Origin: a virus
Strand: one strand, 5' to 3'
Virus record (IMG/VR): IMGVR_UViG_3300015373_000001
Coordinates: 1 to 64,000 of that record
Length of the DNA stretch: 64,000 nucleotides
A program made the translations under genes and the position numbers. The notes under the pieces are model-generated. The model worked only from the letters and a program-made list of their open reading frames with translations, made no database searches and was not told where the DNA came from. This document shows positions 8,784 to 17,316 of this stretch, piece by piece; within the stretch, counting starts at the first letter, position 1, and each line of letters opens with the position of its first letter.

Positions 8784-9092
8784 TTAGGTCGCCCGCTCCT
8801 GCCAGAGCCGATCCTGTGCCGCGCACCGCATCCGGCCCGCCTCCCGCCACGTGATCGCTTCGGCGCCCGCCGCAATGGCCTCCAGGCGCTTCGACTCCAC
8901 CACGTCGTAATGCCGCCGCAACTGAAGCGGATCGTCGGCCTTATGGAACCAGGACCGCCGCAGCCCAATCCGTTGCGCGAACTCGTGCAACTCCTCGTCG
9001 GAGGTGTCGGAGAACAGGTGCGACCAGCGGCCCCGACCCTTGCCTACGGTGGCCTGCTGCCGCCAGTCGTCTACGTAGACGGTCACGGTCAC
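8784..9092 (-). CDS. DUF4031 family protein
   Basis: A 102-residue protein that fits DUF4031: VYVDDWRQQATVGKGRG at the N terminus, then WSHLFSDTSDEELHEFAQ, then RSWFHKADDPLQLRRHYDV. The family is widespread in actinobacteria and their phages; its function is unknown to me. The GTG start overlaps the upstream stop as GTGA. Confidence 0.85.
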   Translation of the reverse strand: MTVTVYVDDWRQQATVGKGRGRWSHLFSDTSDEELHEFAQRIGLRRSWFHKADDPLQLRRHYDVVESKRLEAIAAGAEAITWREAGRMRCAAQDRLWQERAT

Positions 9093-9442
9093 CCCCAGGA
9101 CATGGCGCAGTCGCATTCGGCGCAGAACTGCATGCCGCGCACGAGCGCCACCAGGTTGGACCGGTCGTAGGCAGACAGGTGGTCACCCAGAAACTTCAAG
9201 ATCGCCTCGAAGCGGGGGACCATCATCCGGCACTGTGAGGCGGAGAAGAAGCCGTGCACGTCCCCAGAGTCCAGCCACGGCATCAGCGGCGTACCGCTGC
9301 CCTCATCGCCCTGATACGGAGCGCGATTCTTCCACCACGCCTCCAGGTCCATGATCCCCTCGAACTCGGCGATTTGCTTCCGCAGGGCGGCGAAGCCGTG
9401 GTAATCCCACGAGGCGCCACCGGGCCGGTAGGACAGTCCCAT
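9089..9442 (-). CDS. Hypothetical protein
   Basis: A 117-residue protein starting MGLSYRPGG, chosen over an ATG six codons upstream because AAGGAAGTG sits at the right spacing for this one. The C-terminal CAECDC could bind metal; the middle is Trp-rich (DLEAWWKNRAPYQ). It is coupled to the DUF4031 gene. No family recognised. Confidence 0.7.
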   Translation of the reverse strand: MGLSYRPGGASWDYHGFAALRKQIAEFEGIMDLEAWWKNRAPYQGDEGSGTPLMPWLDSGDVHGFFSASQCRMMVPRFEAILKFLGDHLSAYDRSNLVALVRGMQFCAECDCAMSWG

Positions 9443-9464
9443 ACGATCACTTCCTTTCATGGGG

Positions 9465-12400
9465 TTAAGCGGCTGCTGCCATCTCTCTGGACGGTTCCAG
9501 GTCGGCCGCGATCAGGTCTTCCAGGCGCTTGCGCTCGGCCATCGCCTCATTCAGCTCCTCCTCGTAGTCGAACGTCTTCTTGAGTTCCGAATCGATCGCC
9601 TCAGCCCGCCGCTGCAACGTCTGGGCGTAGTCCAGCGCCGTAGCCGCCTCGCGCCCGGCCGTGTTGATGGCGTTGTCGATGTAGCGCAGCAGCGCCATCT
9701 CATAGCCCTTGCGCAGCAGTTTGATCTGGGGGTTGCCGATCGGCGTCCACTTCCAGGAGTTCTTGGAGGTCAGTGAGACGGTCAGGATCGGGGCGCCGCC
9801 GGACCAGGTGACGGAGAATTTGACCCGGACGCCGCGCCATGTGCCCGCCTCCTGCTCGCAGCGGTGGGCGCGGGCGAAGCGGCCCGCTTCTGCCAGCGCG
9901 GCGGCGGCCTCCTCCTCCACGTCGATTCTGGTGGAGTGCTTCTCGTAGACCCGGTCGTGTTCGGCGGCGGCGATGCCTTCCCAGGAGGAGGCGTAGGACT
10001 TGTGGGTGCGGGCCGCCTGTTGGTAGTGGTGCTGGTCGGCCTTCATGCGGGCCAGGTCCCGGTGGTGGGCGGCGTACAGGTTGCGCAGCCGGGCCACTTC
10101 AGCTTGGGCGCGGGCCAGATCCAGGACCAGTTCCTGTCCGGTCGCGGCGGCCTTGATCTGGGCGTAGTCGAGGGTGTCGTCGCTGATCAGGTCGTCCACC
10201 TGGCGTACGTCCAGCTCCCCGGACAGGATCTGGAAGATGAAATGGCTCTTCCGTTCCAGGTGCTGCCACATGTAGGAGTCGAAAGATCCTTCGGTCACGT
10301 ACCGGAAGACCCACATGGTGTCGCAGAGGTTGCCGGGCCGGTCGCCACGGCCGTCTCTCTGCTCCACATCGGCCGGGCGCCAGGGGGCGTCCATGTGATG
10401 GATGGCGACCAGCCGGTCCTGGGCGTTGACGCCCGTGCCGCCCTTCTCCGTGGACACGAACAGGACCGCGATGTCGCCGTCACGGCACTGCTTGAACAGG
10501 AACGCCCGCTCCAGGTCGGTTTTGGCGGCGTGGATGAACTGGATCAGGCGGCGGGGTACGCCAAAGTGAACCAGCAGGTCACGTGTTTCGCCGTACACCT
10601 GCGGGTCGCCGTCACGCGGGGTACCCAGGTCGCAGAAGATGAACTGACAGGTTCCGGGTTTGCCGTCGCCCCACAGCAGACCCTTGGAGGAGTCCGGCCA
10701 CGTCCAATCCTTCGTCTGGTGGTAGATGCGGGCGACGTTGGCCGCGACCACGTCCGGCTTGCCCGGCTCGGCGGAGTCGAGGCCGACCAGCGGCAGCCAC
10801 AGGGCGGCCTTCCTGCCGTCGTTGCAGACCGACAGCATGTTGTCGTCCACCATGCGCTGCTTGGTCTCGGAGTAGCGCGGTAGCGGCTTTCCGAGGCGAA
10901 TCTTGTCGGCCCGGCGTACCAGCTCTTCGATGAACGGCTTCAGCTCCGGCTGGCCCTGCACCTTGACGATCTCGCGGACGACCCGGCCCGGCCCGTCCAG
11001 TTTGAGCTGGTGACGGGTGCGCACATCCATCGTCTCGCCGAGCATCAGCCGCAGTTCGGGGACGTTGACGAACTTGGACGGGCGGCGGTGCATCCGGAAT
11101 CCGGCACCGTCCGGCGTAACCTCGATCTTCGATTCGAAGGTGACGAACATGCCTGCGAACGCGTCGAAGCTGCACAGGTCCCACTCCTTCAGCCGTTCCA
11201 CGGTGTTGGTGTAGCGCAGCAGCGTGTACGCCTCAGCCAACGTGTTGGAGATCGGCGTGCCGGTGAACCCGGCGAAGGCGCGGCCGTACGTGGTCAGCAG
11301 CCAGGAGATCTTCATGAAGGCGTCTTCGGCCCGCTTGGACGCGGGCATCGCGAAGCCTTCGGTACGGCAGGGAGAGAACAGGTTCTTGAAGTAGTGGAAC
11401 TCGTCGATCATCAGGAAGTCGATGCCGAGAAGATCGAAGAACAGGCCGTCGTCGCGGCCCGGCCGCTTACGCGTGTGCCGCATCGCGGCGGCTTCTTCGT
11501 CCAGAACGAAGCACTCGCCCTCGAACACCTCCGGCTGCGGCTTGCCCCAGCTGGACAGGGCGGCGTGCCGCTGCTTCAGCTTCATGACCTGCTTGGCCAG
11601 CCGCTTGACGGTGCGCGAGTTGTCCAGGCCGTCAGCGGTCATCGCCTCTTCGATGGCGGCGATCTGGTCGGCGATGAAGTCCGCTTCGAGCGCCGGACTG
11701 ACCGGGATGGAGGTGAACTGCTGAACCGTCATCACGATCATGTCCCAGTCGGCGGAGGCGACCTTGGCGGCGAAGTACTTGCGCCGCTTCGGGTTCAGGT
11801 CGGCCTTGGTGACCATGAGGATGCGGGCGCCCGGGTAGACGCGCCGGAATTCGGCCGCCGTCTGTTCCAGTAGGTGGTTGGGGACGACCGCGCACGGCTT
11901 GTTGATCAAACCGAGTCGTTTCATCGTCTGACCGATCATGATCATCATGGCGGTTTTTCCGCCACCCACCGCCGTCGCCACGATCGTCGTCGGTGACGCC
12001 GACGCCCGCGCCACCATCGCGTTCTGATGGTCATACGGCGTGAACCCGGCCGCCATGCCGGGATAGGTGAACATGGAGCCGTCGAACTTGCGCAACCGGA
12101 CCGCGTTGTAGGCCCAGTTGTACAGGTGGCACAGCCGGTCGGAACGGTCCGGGTTCGTCCACACCCACGTGCCGAACGTCTCCTGAATCGCCTTCGTGCG
12201 CTCCTCGGCGAGCTGCGTCTCCGCCTGATTGCGGACCTTCTTCGTCTTCGTCTTGCCCGGCCGGTCCGGGTCGGGCACCTCCACCTCATCCCAGGCGACC
12301 GGCGCGCTCCCGTTCAACGCCTTCTCGATCAGATCGACGGCGTTGAACCGGGCGGTTCCCCACCTGGTTGTCGCGGTCACCTTGTGCCGTGCCGGGGGCG

Positions 12401-14450
12401 CCGACACCTCCCACGACGCCGTCAGCTTCTCGTGCCGGACCGTCACCTTCTCCGACTCGTCATTGGAGAAGCTGGTGGACAGTCCGAACAGGGCGACGAT
12501 GAAGTCCTTGACCACGTCAGCGGGGACCCATGGTGCGCCGAGCCGGGCGGCGATGTCGGACGGGCCCAGATCCACCGGCTGAACCTGCGTCAGCGCGGCC
12601 ACATTCGCCCACCACCGCTCCGGCTCCTCATCGTTGGCGACCATGTCCTCGGCGACCTGCAACTTCTCGCGGACGTTGCCGGACAGGTACTCTTCCGCCG
12701 GAACCCACCGGTCGTCAGCCGGGTCGCAGAAGGCGAGGCCGGTCAGGTGATTCGGCACCTCAGCCTCGGAGACGTCGAGGAGGCGGGCCAGCGTCGGCAG
12801 ATCCAGGTAGCCGTGTTCGTCCCAGCACAACGCGACAGCCTCGGCCGGATTGTCGGCCCGCTGCTTACGCACCGGCCGCCGGTTGACGCGGCGCAGCAGA
12901 ATGTCGGCGGGCTCCTCGGTCCGGTCCTCCTCACTCCACCGGCCCAATGCCAGCACCGTCGGATAGTCCGGGTCGCCCGGCCGGTCTCCGATGCCCCGGA
13001 AGCCGCCCAGGTTCGGGGTGCGCCGGTTGAAGGTCGGAAACCCGGTCTCCTCATCGACGGGCCCGGCGGTGAGCGTGGACCGGTTCAGCGGGCCGAACCG
13101 GTCCACATAGGAGCGGTAGAGCGTCGCCGTGTGCTCCCGCAGTGGCGTGATGTCGGCGTCCGGCTTGTCAAGGTCGGCGTCGGCGGTGAACAACTCGACG
13201 GCGGCGTCTCGCAGCAGGATCAGATGCTTCAGCTCATCGGACGGCTTGGAGACCGGCTCATGGTTGCCGTTGAGGACTTGCGTGACCGCGCCGTCCTCGC
13301 CCAGGTGGAACGAGCCTTCTTTGTCGTCGGTGGTGGTCACTTGGATGGTGTCGGTAAGCCGTTCGGCCGCCTGCCACACCTTCCCGCCCGCGTGGGCGTG
13401 CGCGACCAACTTGTTCACTGCGTTGGCCAGCAGCTCTACCGGGTCGGCTCCGGCGGGCGGGATGACGTCCAGGGTGGCGCCGTGCTGCTGCCCGCCGCGC
13501 GGGTGCATGGCGCCCAGCACCATTTCCGGATGGGCGCCCCAGTAGTCGTTGACGGTGGTGAGCAGGTGGTCATGCGTGCGTGCGTGCTTCCAAGCGCCCA
13601 CCTCCACCCCGTCGTCGGCGTACGGGCGGCGCCGCAACACCACGATGTCGGCCACGCCCCGGAATCCGAGACTTGAGAACGCCCCCGACGGCAGACGGAT
13701 CGCGCCGACGAACTCACCGAGCCGGGAGTAGAACGTGCGCGCCAACGGGTTTTCGGCGTCCATCGTGTAGCGGGAGGTGATGAGGATGGCCAGCCCGCCC
13801 GGGTGCAGCCCTTTCAGAGCTCTCCACAGGAAGTAGCTGTGCAGGGTGGGCGTGAATCCGGCTTCGTCGGCGGGCCAGGCGGCGTCATAGATCGGCACCT
13901 TGGCGAACGGGACGTTGCCGATGGCGGCGTCAAAGGCGCCGATCCGGAACGCGGTCCGTTCCAGCGGCTTGTTGATGATGGTCGCGCCGTGGTGCAGGCG
14001 GGCGGCGATCCCGGCGGAGGTGGGGTCGATCTCGACGCCGGTCCAGTCCACGTCCAGGCCGGGCGGGGTGGCGGCGATGAAGTTGCCCGACCCGCAGCCC
14101 GGCTCCAGTACCCGGCCGCCGGGGAACCCGAGCCGGATCAGCAGATCCCACATGGCCGCCGAGATCGCCGGGGTGGTGTAGAAGCTGGTGGCGGTGGCTT
14201 CCTTGGCCGCCGTCTCCTCCTGCGGCGATAGAAGCTCCGACAGCTCATCCACGACGTCTTTCCAGCCGCCGGTCAGCCGATGCCGCTTGTAGGGGTCTAC
14301 GGCATCGGCCAGCGGCCCCCAGCCGGTCCAGCCGGACAGGTCGGCGCGTTCGTCAGCGGCCAGTACACGGCCGGGCGGGATGGTTTTGTGGGCGCGTAGT
14401 GCGGCCAGGCTTGCTTGGGCAAGGGCCAGCGGCCCCAGGGTGTCAGACAA
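9465..14450 (-). CDS. Giant DNA methylase-SNF2-type helicase (DarB-like)
   Basis: A 1661-residue protein. Residues about 60-330 are an N6-adenine methylase: AdoMet motif I LEPGCGSGNF near 118 and the catalytic-loop position reads GNVPF where active enzymes have (N/D)PPY or NPPF. After a long linker with KDRs, a superfamily 2 helicase starts near 790: GGGKTAMMIM (Walker A), LMIDEFHYFKN (DEAH-type box), FTGTPISNT, and late motifs EKGGTGVNAQDR and EQRDGRGDR. The tail is coiled. This architecture matches P1 DarB-type antirestriction proteins and large phage methylase-helicases; protection against host restriction is an inference. It starts at TTG with AGGAG upstream. Confidence 0.85.
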   Translation of the reverse strand: MSDTLGPLALAQASLAALRAHKTIPPGRVLAADERADLSGWTGWGPLADAVDPYKRHRLTGGWKDVVDELSELLSPQEETAAKEATATSFYTTPAISAAMWDLLIRLGFPGGRVLEPGCGSGNFIAATPPGLDVDWTGVEIDPTSAGIAARLHHGATIINKPLERTAFRIGAFDAAIGNVPFAKVPIYDAAWPADEAGFTPTLHSYFLWRALKGLHPGGLAILITSRYTMDAENPLARTFYSRLGEFVGAIRLPSGAFSSLGFRGVADIVVLRRRPYADDGVEVGAWKHARTHDHLLTTVNDYWGAHPEMVLGAMHPRGGQQHGATLDVIPPAGADPVELLANAVNKLVAHAHAGGKVWQAAERLTDTIQVTTTDDKEGSFHLGEDGAVTQVLNGNHEPVSKPSDELKHLILLRDAAVELFTADADLDKPDADITPLREHTATLYRSYVDRFGPLNRSTLTAGPVDEETGFPTFNRRTPNLGGFRGIGDRPGDPDYPTVLALGRWSEEDRTEEPADILLRRVNRRPVRKQRADNPAEAVALCWDEHGYLDLPTLARLLDVSEAEVPNHLTGLAFCDPADDRWVPAEEYLSGNVREKLQVAEDMVANDEEPERWWANVAALTQVQPVDLGPSDIAARLGAPWVPADVVKDFIVALFGLSTSFSNDESEKVTVRHEKLTASWEVSAPPARHKVTATTRWGTARFNAVDLIEKALNGSAPVAWDEVEVPDPDRPGKTKTKKVRNQAETQLAEERTKAIQETFGTWVWTNPDRSDRLCHLYNWAYNAVRLRKFDGSMFTYPGMAAGFTPYDHQNAMVARASASPTTIVATAVGGGKTAMMIMIGQTMKRLGLINKPCAVVPNHLLEQTAAEFRRVYPGARILMVTKADLNPKRRKYFAAKVASADWDMIVMTVQQFTSIPVSPALEADFIADQIAAIEEAMTADGLDNSRTVKRLAKQVMKLKQRHAALSSWGKPQPEVFEGECFVLDEEAAAMRHTRKRPGRDDGLFFDLLGIDFLMIDEFHYFKNLFSPCRTEGFAMPASKRAEDAFMKISWLLTTYGRAFAGFTGTPISNTLAEAYTLLRYTNTVERLKEWDLCSFDAFAGMFVTFESKIEVTPDGAGFRMHRRPSKFVNVPELRLMLGETMDVRTRHQLKLDGPGRVVREIVKVQGQPELKPFIEELVRRADKIRLGKPLPRYSETKQRMVDDNMLSVCNDGRKAALWLPLVGLDSAEPGKPDVVAANVARIYHQTKDWTWPDSSKGLLWGDGKPGTCQFIFCDLGTPRDGDPQVYGETRDLLVHFGVPRRLIQFIHAAKTDLERAFLFKQCRDGDIAVLFVSTEKGGTGVNAQDRLVAIHHMDAPWRPADVEQRDGRGDRPGNLCDTMWVFRYVTEGSFDSYMWQHLERKSHFIFQILSGELDVRQVDDLISDDTLDYAQIKAAATGQELVLDLARAQAEVARLRNLYAAHHRDLARMKADQHHYQQAARTHKSYASSWEGIAAAEHDRVYEKHSTRIDVEEEAAAALAEAGRFARAHRCEQEAGTWRGVRVKFSVTWSGGAPILTVSLTSKNSWKWTPIGNPQIKLLRKGYEMALLRYIDNAINTAGREAATALDYAQTLQRRAEAIDSELKKTFDYEEELNEAMAERKRLEDLIAADLEPSREMAAAA

Positions 14451-14469
14451 GGGGGGACTCCTGTTCTGT

Positions 14470-14522
14470 CCCGGGGGTCGCTCAACCCTGGGACTACCCT
14501 CCGATTATACAGTCATTTAACG
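14470..14522 (-). promoter_or_regulatory. Promoter, operator and leader hairpin of the methylase-helicase gene
   Basis: Operator TACAGTCATTTAACG (14508-14522) overlaps a consensus -10, TATAAT. The leader hairpin (14470-14492) has arms CCCaGGG/CCCcGGG around loop TTGAGCGAC. AGGAG and the TTG start follow. Confidence 0.8.
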
Positions 14523-15074
14523 CTTGTCGGTAGGGGTTTGAATGGTGGGCTGAACCTCCTCCAGGCCCAGGCGGCGGGTGAAGATGCCGCGCGGCAAGAA
14601 CCGGGCCTCATGAGCCTCGTACTCGCCGATCGCGAAGACGTACTCCCACGCCTTCGGATCCTTGCGAGATACCCACAGCCGGGCGCGGTCCTGGTTGGCC
14701 TCCGCCCGCTCCGGGTCCGCGTACGGGCCCAGTAGTTGCAGCGTCTTACCCCGATAGGTGGCGGTCACGTAGAAGCCGTGGGTGAGCGGTTCAGGCTGCG
14801 GCCACGGCCGCGAACCGGCCGGAACCTCCTCCGGGTCGGCCTTATACCAGGAGCAGTCGTAGCGGCCCTCCAGGCTTCCTGGGGCCGTCTCCGTCCACTC
14901 CGCCGGGGTTCGACCCAGCAGGGCGGTCAGGATCAGCCCACATTCGCCGCCGCCGCTTCCGCGTGCGCCGCTGTCTCGGATGCAGGTTCCGCACCAAGCG
15001 TCCATCCAGGCTTCGCCCTCGGTGCTGTTGGAGAAGGGCGAACCCTCGCGGGGTTCGCCCGGGATGCACGTCAT
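14517..15074 (-). CDS. Hypothetical protein
   Basis: A 185-residue protein; GCAGGAGGC precedes the ATG, which overlaps the upstream stop (ATGA). Cys residues occur as WCGTC and GECGL near the N terminus, then a beta-rich region HGFYVTATYRGKTLQLLGPYA. It has been seen by me only as an actinophage-type hypothetical; a metal-binding N-terminal domain is possible. Confidence 0.75.
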   Translation of the reverse strand: MTCIPGEPREGSPFSNSTEGEAWMDAWCGTCIRDSGARGSGGGECGLILTALLGRTPAEWTETAPGSLEGRYDCSWYKADPEEVPAGSRPWPQPEPLTHGFYVTATYRGKTLQLLGPYADPERAEANQDRARLWVSRKDPKAWEYVFAIGEYEAHEARFLPRGIFTRRLGLEEVQPTIQTPTDKR

Positions 15075-15280
15075 GCCTCCTGCTTTCCGGCGATCCGGTT
15101 GAGGATGTCGGCCGACATCCAATCCGGCACGACACCGTTCGCGATGGCCGCCAGGCCAGCGAACTCGCGGGCCAGTTCCACGCGGTTCTTGTTCAGCGTG
15201 TCCCGGTATTCCACGTTGACATCTTCGTTCGTCTTGACGGCCTTGCGTAGCAACACCGCCGCTTCTTCCAGGTAGCTCAT
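15071..15280 (-). CDS. Small hypothetical helical protein
   Basis: A 69-residue protein, largely helical (LEEAAVLLRKAVKTNED), with AAGGGAG ahead of ATG. It is coupled to the downstream gene by ATGA overlap. No family recognised. Confidence 0.7.
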   Translation of the reverse strand: MSYLEEAAVLLRKAVKTNEDVNVEYRDTLNKNRVELAREFAGLAAIANGVVPDWMSADILNRIAGKQEA

Positions 15281-15304
15281 GTTTTGCTCCCTTTTCTGTG
15301 GTGG

Positions 15305-15697
15305 TCAGGCGGCGATCGGGATGACCGCCGCCGTGGGGAAGGAGAACCAGATCGTCGTCTGCTCCCCGGCGACGTCGATGCCGTAGGCGGGGGCGAGGGC
15401 GGCCATGAGGCTGAGTCCGCGCCCGTTCTCCGACTCGACGTCGGCGAAGCCGGTGTCGATCGCCTGCGGCTGCCAGGGCAGGCCGGTGTTGGTGAACGTC
15501 ACCGTGACGTCGGCGCCGTGGTCGATGGCCACGGAGAAGCGGGCGCCAAGCCCGTGCCGTACGGCGTTCTGCGCCAGTTCGGACGCCAGGAGGCGGGCGT
15601 CTTCCATGTCGGGGTGTCCGGCAAAGTGGTCCGCGACGAATGCGCGGGCGGCGGGCACCATCGCGGCGGTGGCCGCGTACTCCTTGAACGTGTCCAT
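15305..15697 (-). CDS. Anti-sigma-factor-like ATPase (RsbW/HATPase_c_2 family)
   Basis: A 130-residue GHKL ATPase fold. The N box is LASELAQNAVRHG (about residues 45-57) and the G box is ENGRGLSLM (about 96-104), as in the small serine kinases of actinobacteria that bind sigma factors or anti-sigma antagonists. No membrane or sensor domain is attached. In a phage it could bias host RNA polymerase, but its partner is unknown. CCAGGAGGAGCGACC precedes the ATG; two operator copies lie just upstream. Confidence 0.82.
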   Translation of the reverse strand: MDTFKEYAATAAMVPAARAFVADHFAGHPDMEDARLLASELAQNAVRHGLGARFSVAIDHGADVTVTFTNTGLPWQPQAIDTGFADVESENGRGLSLMAALAPAYGIDVAGEQTTIWFSFPTAAVIPIAA

Positions 15698-15738
15698 GGT
15701 CGCTCCTCCTGGATCGTTCCTTCTGTCTATACAATAGA

Positions 15739-15770
15739 TACCATCATTTAGCGTGTTCAACCATCTAGCG
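15739..15770 (-). promoter_or_regulatory. Two tandem operator copies before the anti-sigma-like gene
   Basis: Sites TACCATCATTTAGCG (15739-15753) and TTCAACCATCTAGCG (15756-15770) sit side by side; on the minus strand a TATTGTATAG stretch follows and could supply the -10. This is one of two places with closely spaced double sites. Confidence 0.7.
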
Positions 15771-15793
15771 CGTGTCGAAATGGCGATGTCACC

Positions 15794-15834
15794 AAAAAGG
15801 AAGCCCCCTTCCCAGATTGGGGAAAGGGGCTTCC
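15794..15834 (-). terminator. Rho-independent terminator
   Basis: A strong stem (GGAAGCCCC... / ...GGGGCTTCC, loop around CAATCT) followed on the minus strand by TTTTT. It ends the transcript of the DUF2786 gene whose stop is at 15853. Confidence 0.9.
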
Positions 15835-15852
15835 GTCGGCGGAAGGCTGTAG

Positions 15853-16572
15853 TCAGCGCGGCAATGCCCGCTGCCGGTTCTCCAGGCCGGTGCCGCCCAG
15901 GTTCGCCCGCGAACCCGCCGCCTCGCCGTCCTGCCATCCGGCGGCGCTCGACGACGGCGCCGTTTTGCGGCGCTTCAGGCCAGGATTGGCTTCCTTGAAA
16001 AATGCCTCCACCCGCTGCTCGCGACTGGCCAGGACGAGCGCTTTGCTGGTGCCAACCTCCGAATCCTCCGCTTCGTTGACTGCTTGCGCTTCTCGTGCCA
16101 TGACCATCTGAACGGCCTTCCAGATGAACCCCTTGATCCATGAGTTGCGGTATGCGCGGCTGTTCTCCCCGTAGGGCGTCTTCAGCCGGTTCAGGGCTGA
16201 GGTGACCTGTAGTAGTAGCGACGTATAGAGCAGTTCAACTCGGTCGATGTCCGACTCGAACCCGTAGATGTGCGCGATCCGGTAGTGACGGCCGCTGGTC
16301 GTGAACATCACCTTGCATCGCATGGCGTCGGCCAGCCAGGAGAACAGCTCCATTCGGCGAGCCGCGTGTTGGCCGCCGTGCATCTCAATCCGCCGCATGG
16401 TCGGCTTGTCCTGCTTTGTCTCGGCTCCAAGCATGGCCTGGTCGATGCCGTATTTGGCGATCAGGGCGGCGGCGGCGCTGGTGAACGTGTCGCGCTCGTG
16501 CTCGTTGTCGGTCCGCTCCGCCTTGGCCAGTAGGTTGCGGATGCGCTCCAGGGTCTTGGTGGGGATGGTCAT
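15853..16572 (-). CDS. DUF2786 domain protein
   Basis: A 239-residue protein. The N terminus LERIRNLLAKAERTDNEHER followed by AAALIAKYGID is the DUF2786 signature, found in many phage and plasmid proteins of unknown function. A second helical region covers about 60-170, ending in a basic, low-complexity tail. CAGGAG precedes the ATG, which overlaps the upstream stop by four bases. Confidence 0.82.
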   Translation of the reverse strand: MTIPTKTLERIRNLLAKAERTDNEHERDTFTSAAAALIAKYGIDQAMLGAETKQDKPTMRRIEMHGGQHAARRMELFSWLADAMRCKVMFTTSGRHYRIAHIYGFESDIDRVELLYTSLLLQVTSALNRLKTPYGENSRAYRNSWIKGFIWKAVQMVMAREAQAVNEAEDSEVGTSKALVLASREQRVEAFFKEANPGLKRRKTAPSSSAAGWQDGEAAGSRANLGGTGLENRQRALPR

Positions 16573-16820
16573 GCGGCTTCTCCTGTCAGGACGGAAAGGG
16601 TGTGGGCACCGACGCGGACGATATAGCCCGCTTCGGTCAGGGTGTGGTGCAGGTGGGCCGCGTCGTCCAGGGGGATCGAGGCCCAGGCGCGGCGTGGACC
16701 GCCGCCGTGGTGGCCGGTCACGGCGAGCTGGAAGTTGGTGAGGCCGTGCTGGATCAGGACGGTCAGCAGGGTCTGCTTCTCGCGCCGCAGTCGTGCGGCG
16801 TCGGTTTCGTGGTTGGCCAC
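16569..16820 (-). CDS. Hypothetical protein
   Basis: An 83-residue protein with a coiled N terminus and a beta-rich C terminus (AGYIVRVGAHTLSVL). The GTG start is chosen because AGGAGAAGACACT precedes it; upstream in-frame starts would include the leader hairpin. No family recognised. Confidence 0.7.
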   Translation of the reverse strand: MANHETDAARLRREKQTLLTVLIQHGLTNFQLAVTGHHGGGPRRAWASIPLDDAAHLHHTLTEAGYIVRVGAHTLSVLTGEAA

Positions 16821-16837
16821 AGTGTCTTCTCCTGGTT

Positions 16838-16928
16838 CGGGGTCGCTCTCCCGTGGTGCTTCCACCACCCTAACACACGCGCTAAATGGTTGTATAGAGA
16901 CAGGGGAAGATAGGACAGTCATTTAACA
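16838..16928 (-). promoter_or_regulatory. Leader hairpin with inverted and direct operators
   Basis: Hairpin CGGG-AGAGCGAC-CCCG (16838-16853) lies before the ribosome site. The operator TACAACCATTTAGCG (16880-16894) is reversed relative to most others, and a second, direct copy GACAGTCATTTAACA lies at 16914-16928. The latter could also serve plus-strand transcription towards the Y RNA and TROVE gene. Confidence 0.75.
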
Positions 16929-16946
16929 TCATCGACGAAAACCCTT

Positions 16947-16965
16947 GCGCCCCACACTGGGGCGC
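16947..16965. terminator. 8-bp hairpin, possible terminator
   Basis: Perfect stem GCGCCCCA/TGGGGCGC with a 3-nt loop; on the minus strand it is followed by AAGGGTTTTCG. It could stop minus-strand readthrough into the small gene at 16.8 kb, or mark the 5' side of the plus-strand RNA locus. Confidence 0.4.
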
Positions 16966-16984
16966 GGTACCTTCGGATCAGCAC

Positions 16985-17165
16985 CTCACCGAGATGCAGG
17001 CACCGGATACTTCACATCATTTGGGATACAAAAGTCCCGGCGCCGTCTTGATTCGGGAGGGGCCCACACAAGCGCATAGCGTGTCCGAGATGCAGGTATC
17101 GGTTACTTCATCCTTCGAAATGATGACACTTAGGTTCGACTCCTGACTCCGGCCCAGGCCGGAGG
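16985..17165 (+). ncRNA. Candidate Y RNA (YrlA-like) next to the Ro60 gene
   Basis: The roughly 350-bp gap upstream of the TROVE gene has no ORF with a ribosome site but is highly structured. It holds two near-identical 25-nt copies beginning CCGAGATGCAGG (16989 and 17085), an 8-bp inverted repeat CATCATTT/AAATGATG (17015-17022 and 17118-17125) that brings them together, and a tRNA-type T arm TTAGG-TTCGACT-CCTGA at 17130-17146. Bacterial YrlA RNAs are encoded beside Ro60 genes and carry a tRNA-like module with exactly such a T arm. Whether there are one or two RNAs, and the exact ends, cannot be told. Confidence 0.6.
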
Positions 17166-17217
17166 CCGATGGCGGCAGTCTGTTACCGGCACCGACTTGA
17201 TTCGGACACGACCCTCA

Positions 17218-17263
17218 TACGCAGATGGCCCTTCACCTCCACCGGTGAAGGGCCATCTGCGTA
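17218..17263. repeat. Perfect 20-bp inverted repeat
   Basis: Arms TACGCAGATGGCCCTTCACC and its exact complement flank TCCACC. It lies between the Y RNA candidate and the TROVE leader. There is no T-run after it, so it is not a classical intrinsic terminator; it may be a processing or stability hairpin, or a protein operator. Confidence 0.9.
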
Positions 17264-17277
17264 TCCGCACGCCAAAC

Positions 17278-17298
17278 GGGCGTATGAGCGACACGCCC
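17278..17298 (+). promoter_or_regulatory. GAGCGAC leader hairpin of the TROVE gene
   Basis: Perfect 6-bp stem GGGCGT/ACGCCC with loop ATGAGCGAC, ending just before the AAAGGAG site. It is the same leader element as in the minus-strand genes but on the plus strand, which shows that it belongs to the mRNA and not to one DNA strand. Confidence 0.8.
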
Positions 17299-17316
17299 CA
17301 ACGAAAGGAGTCCCCC

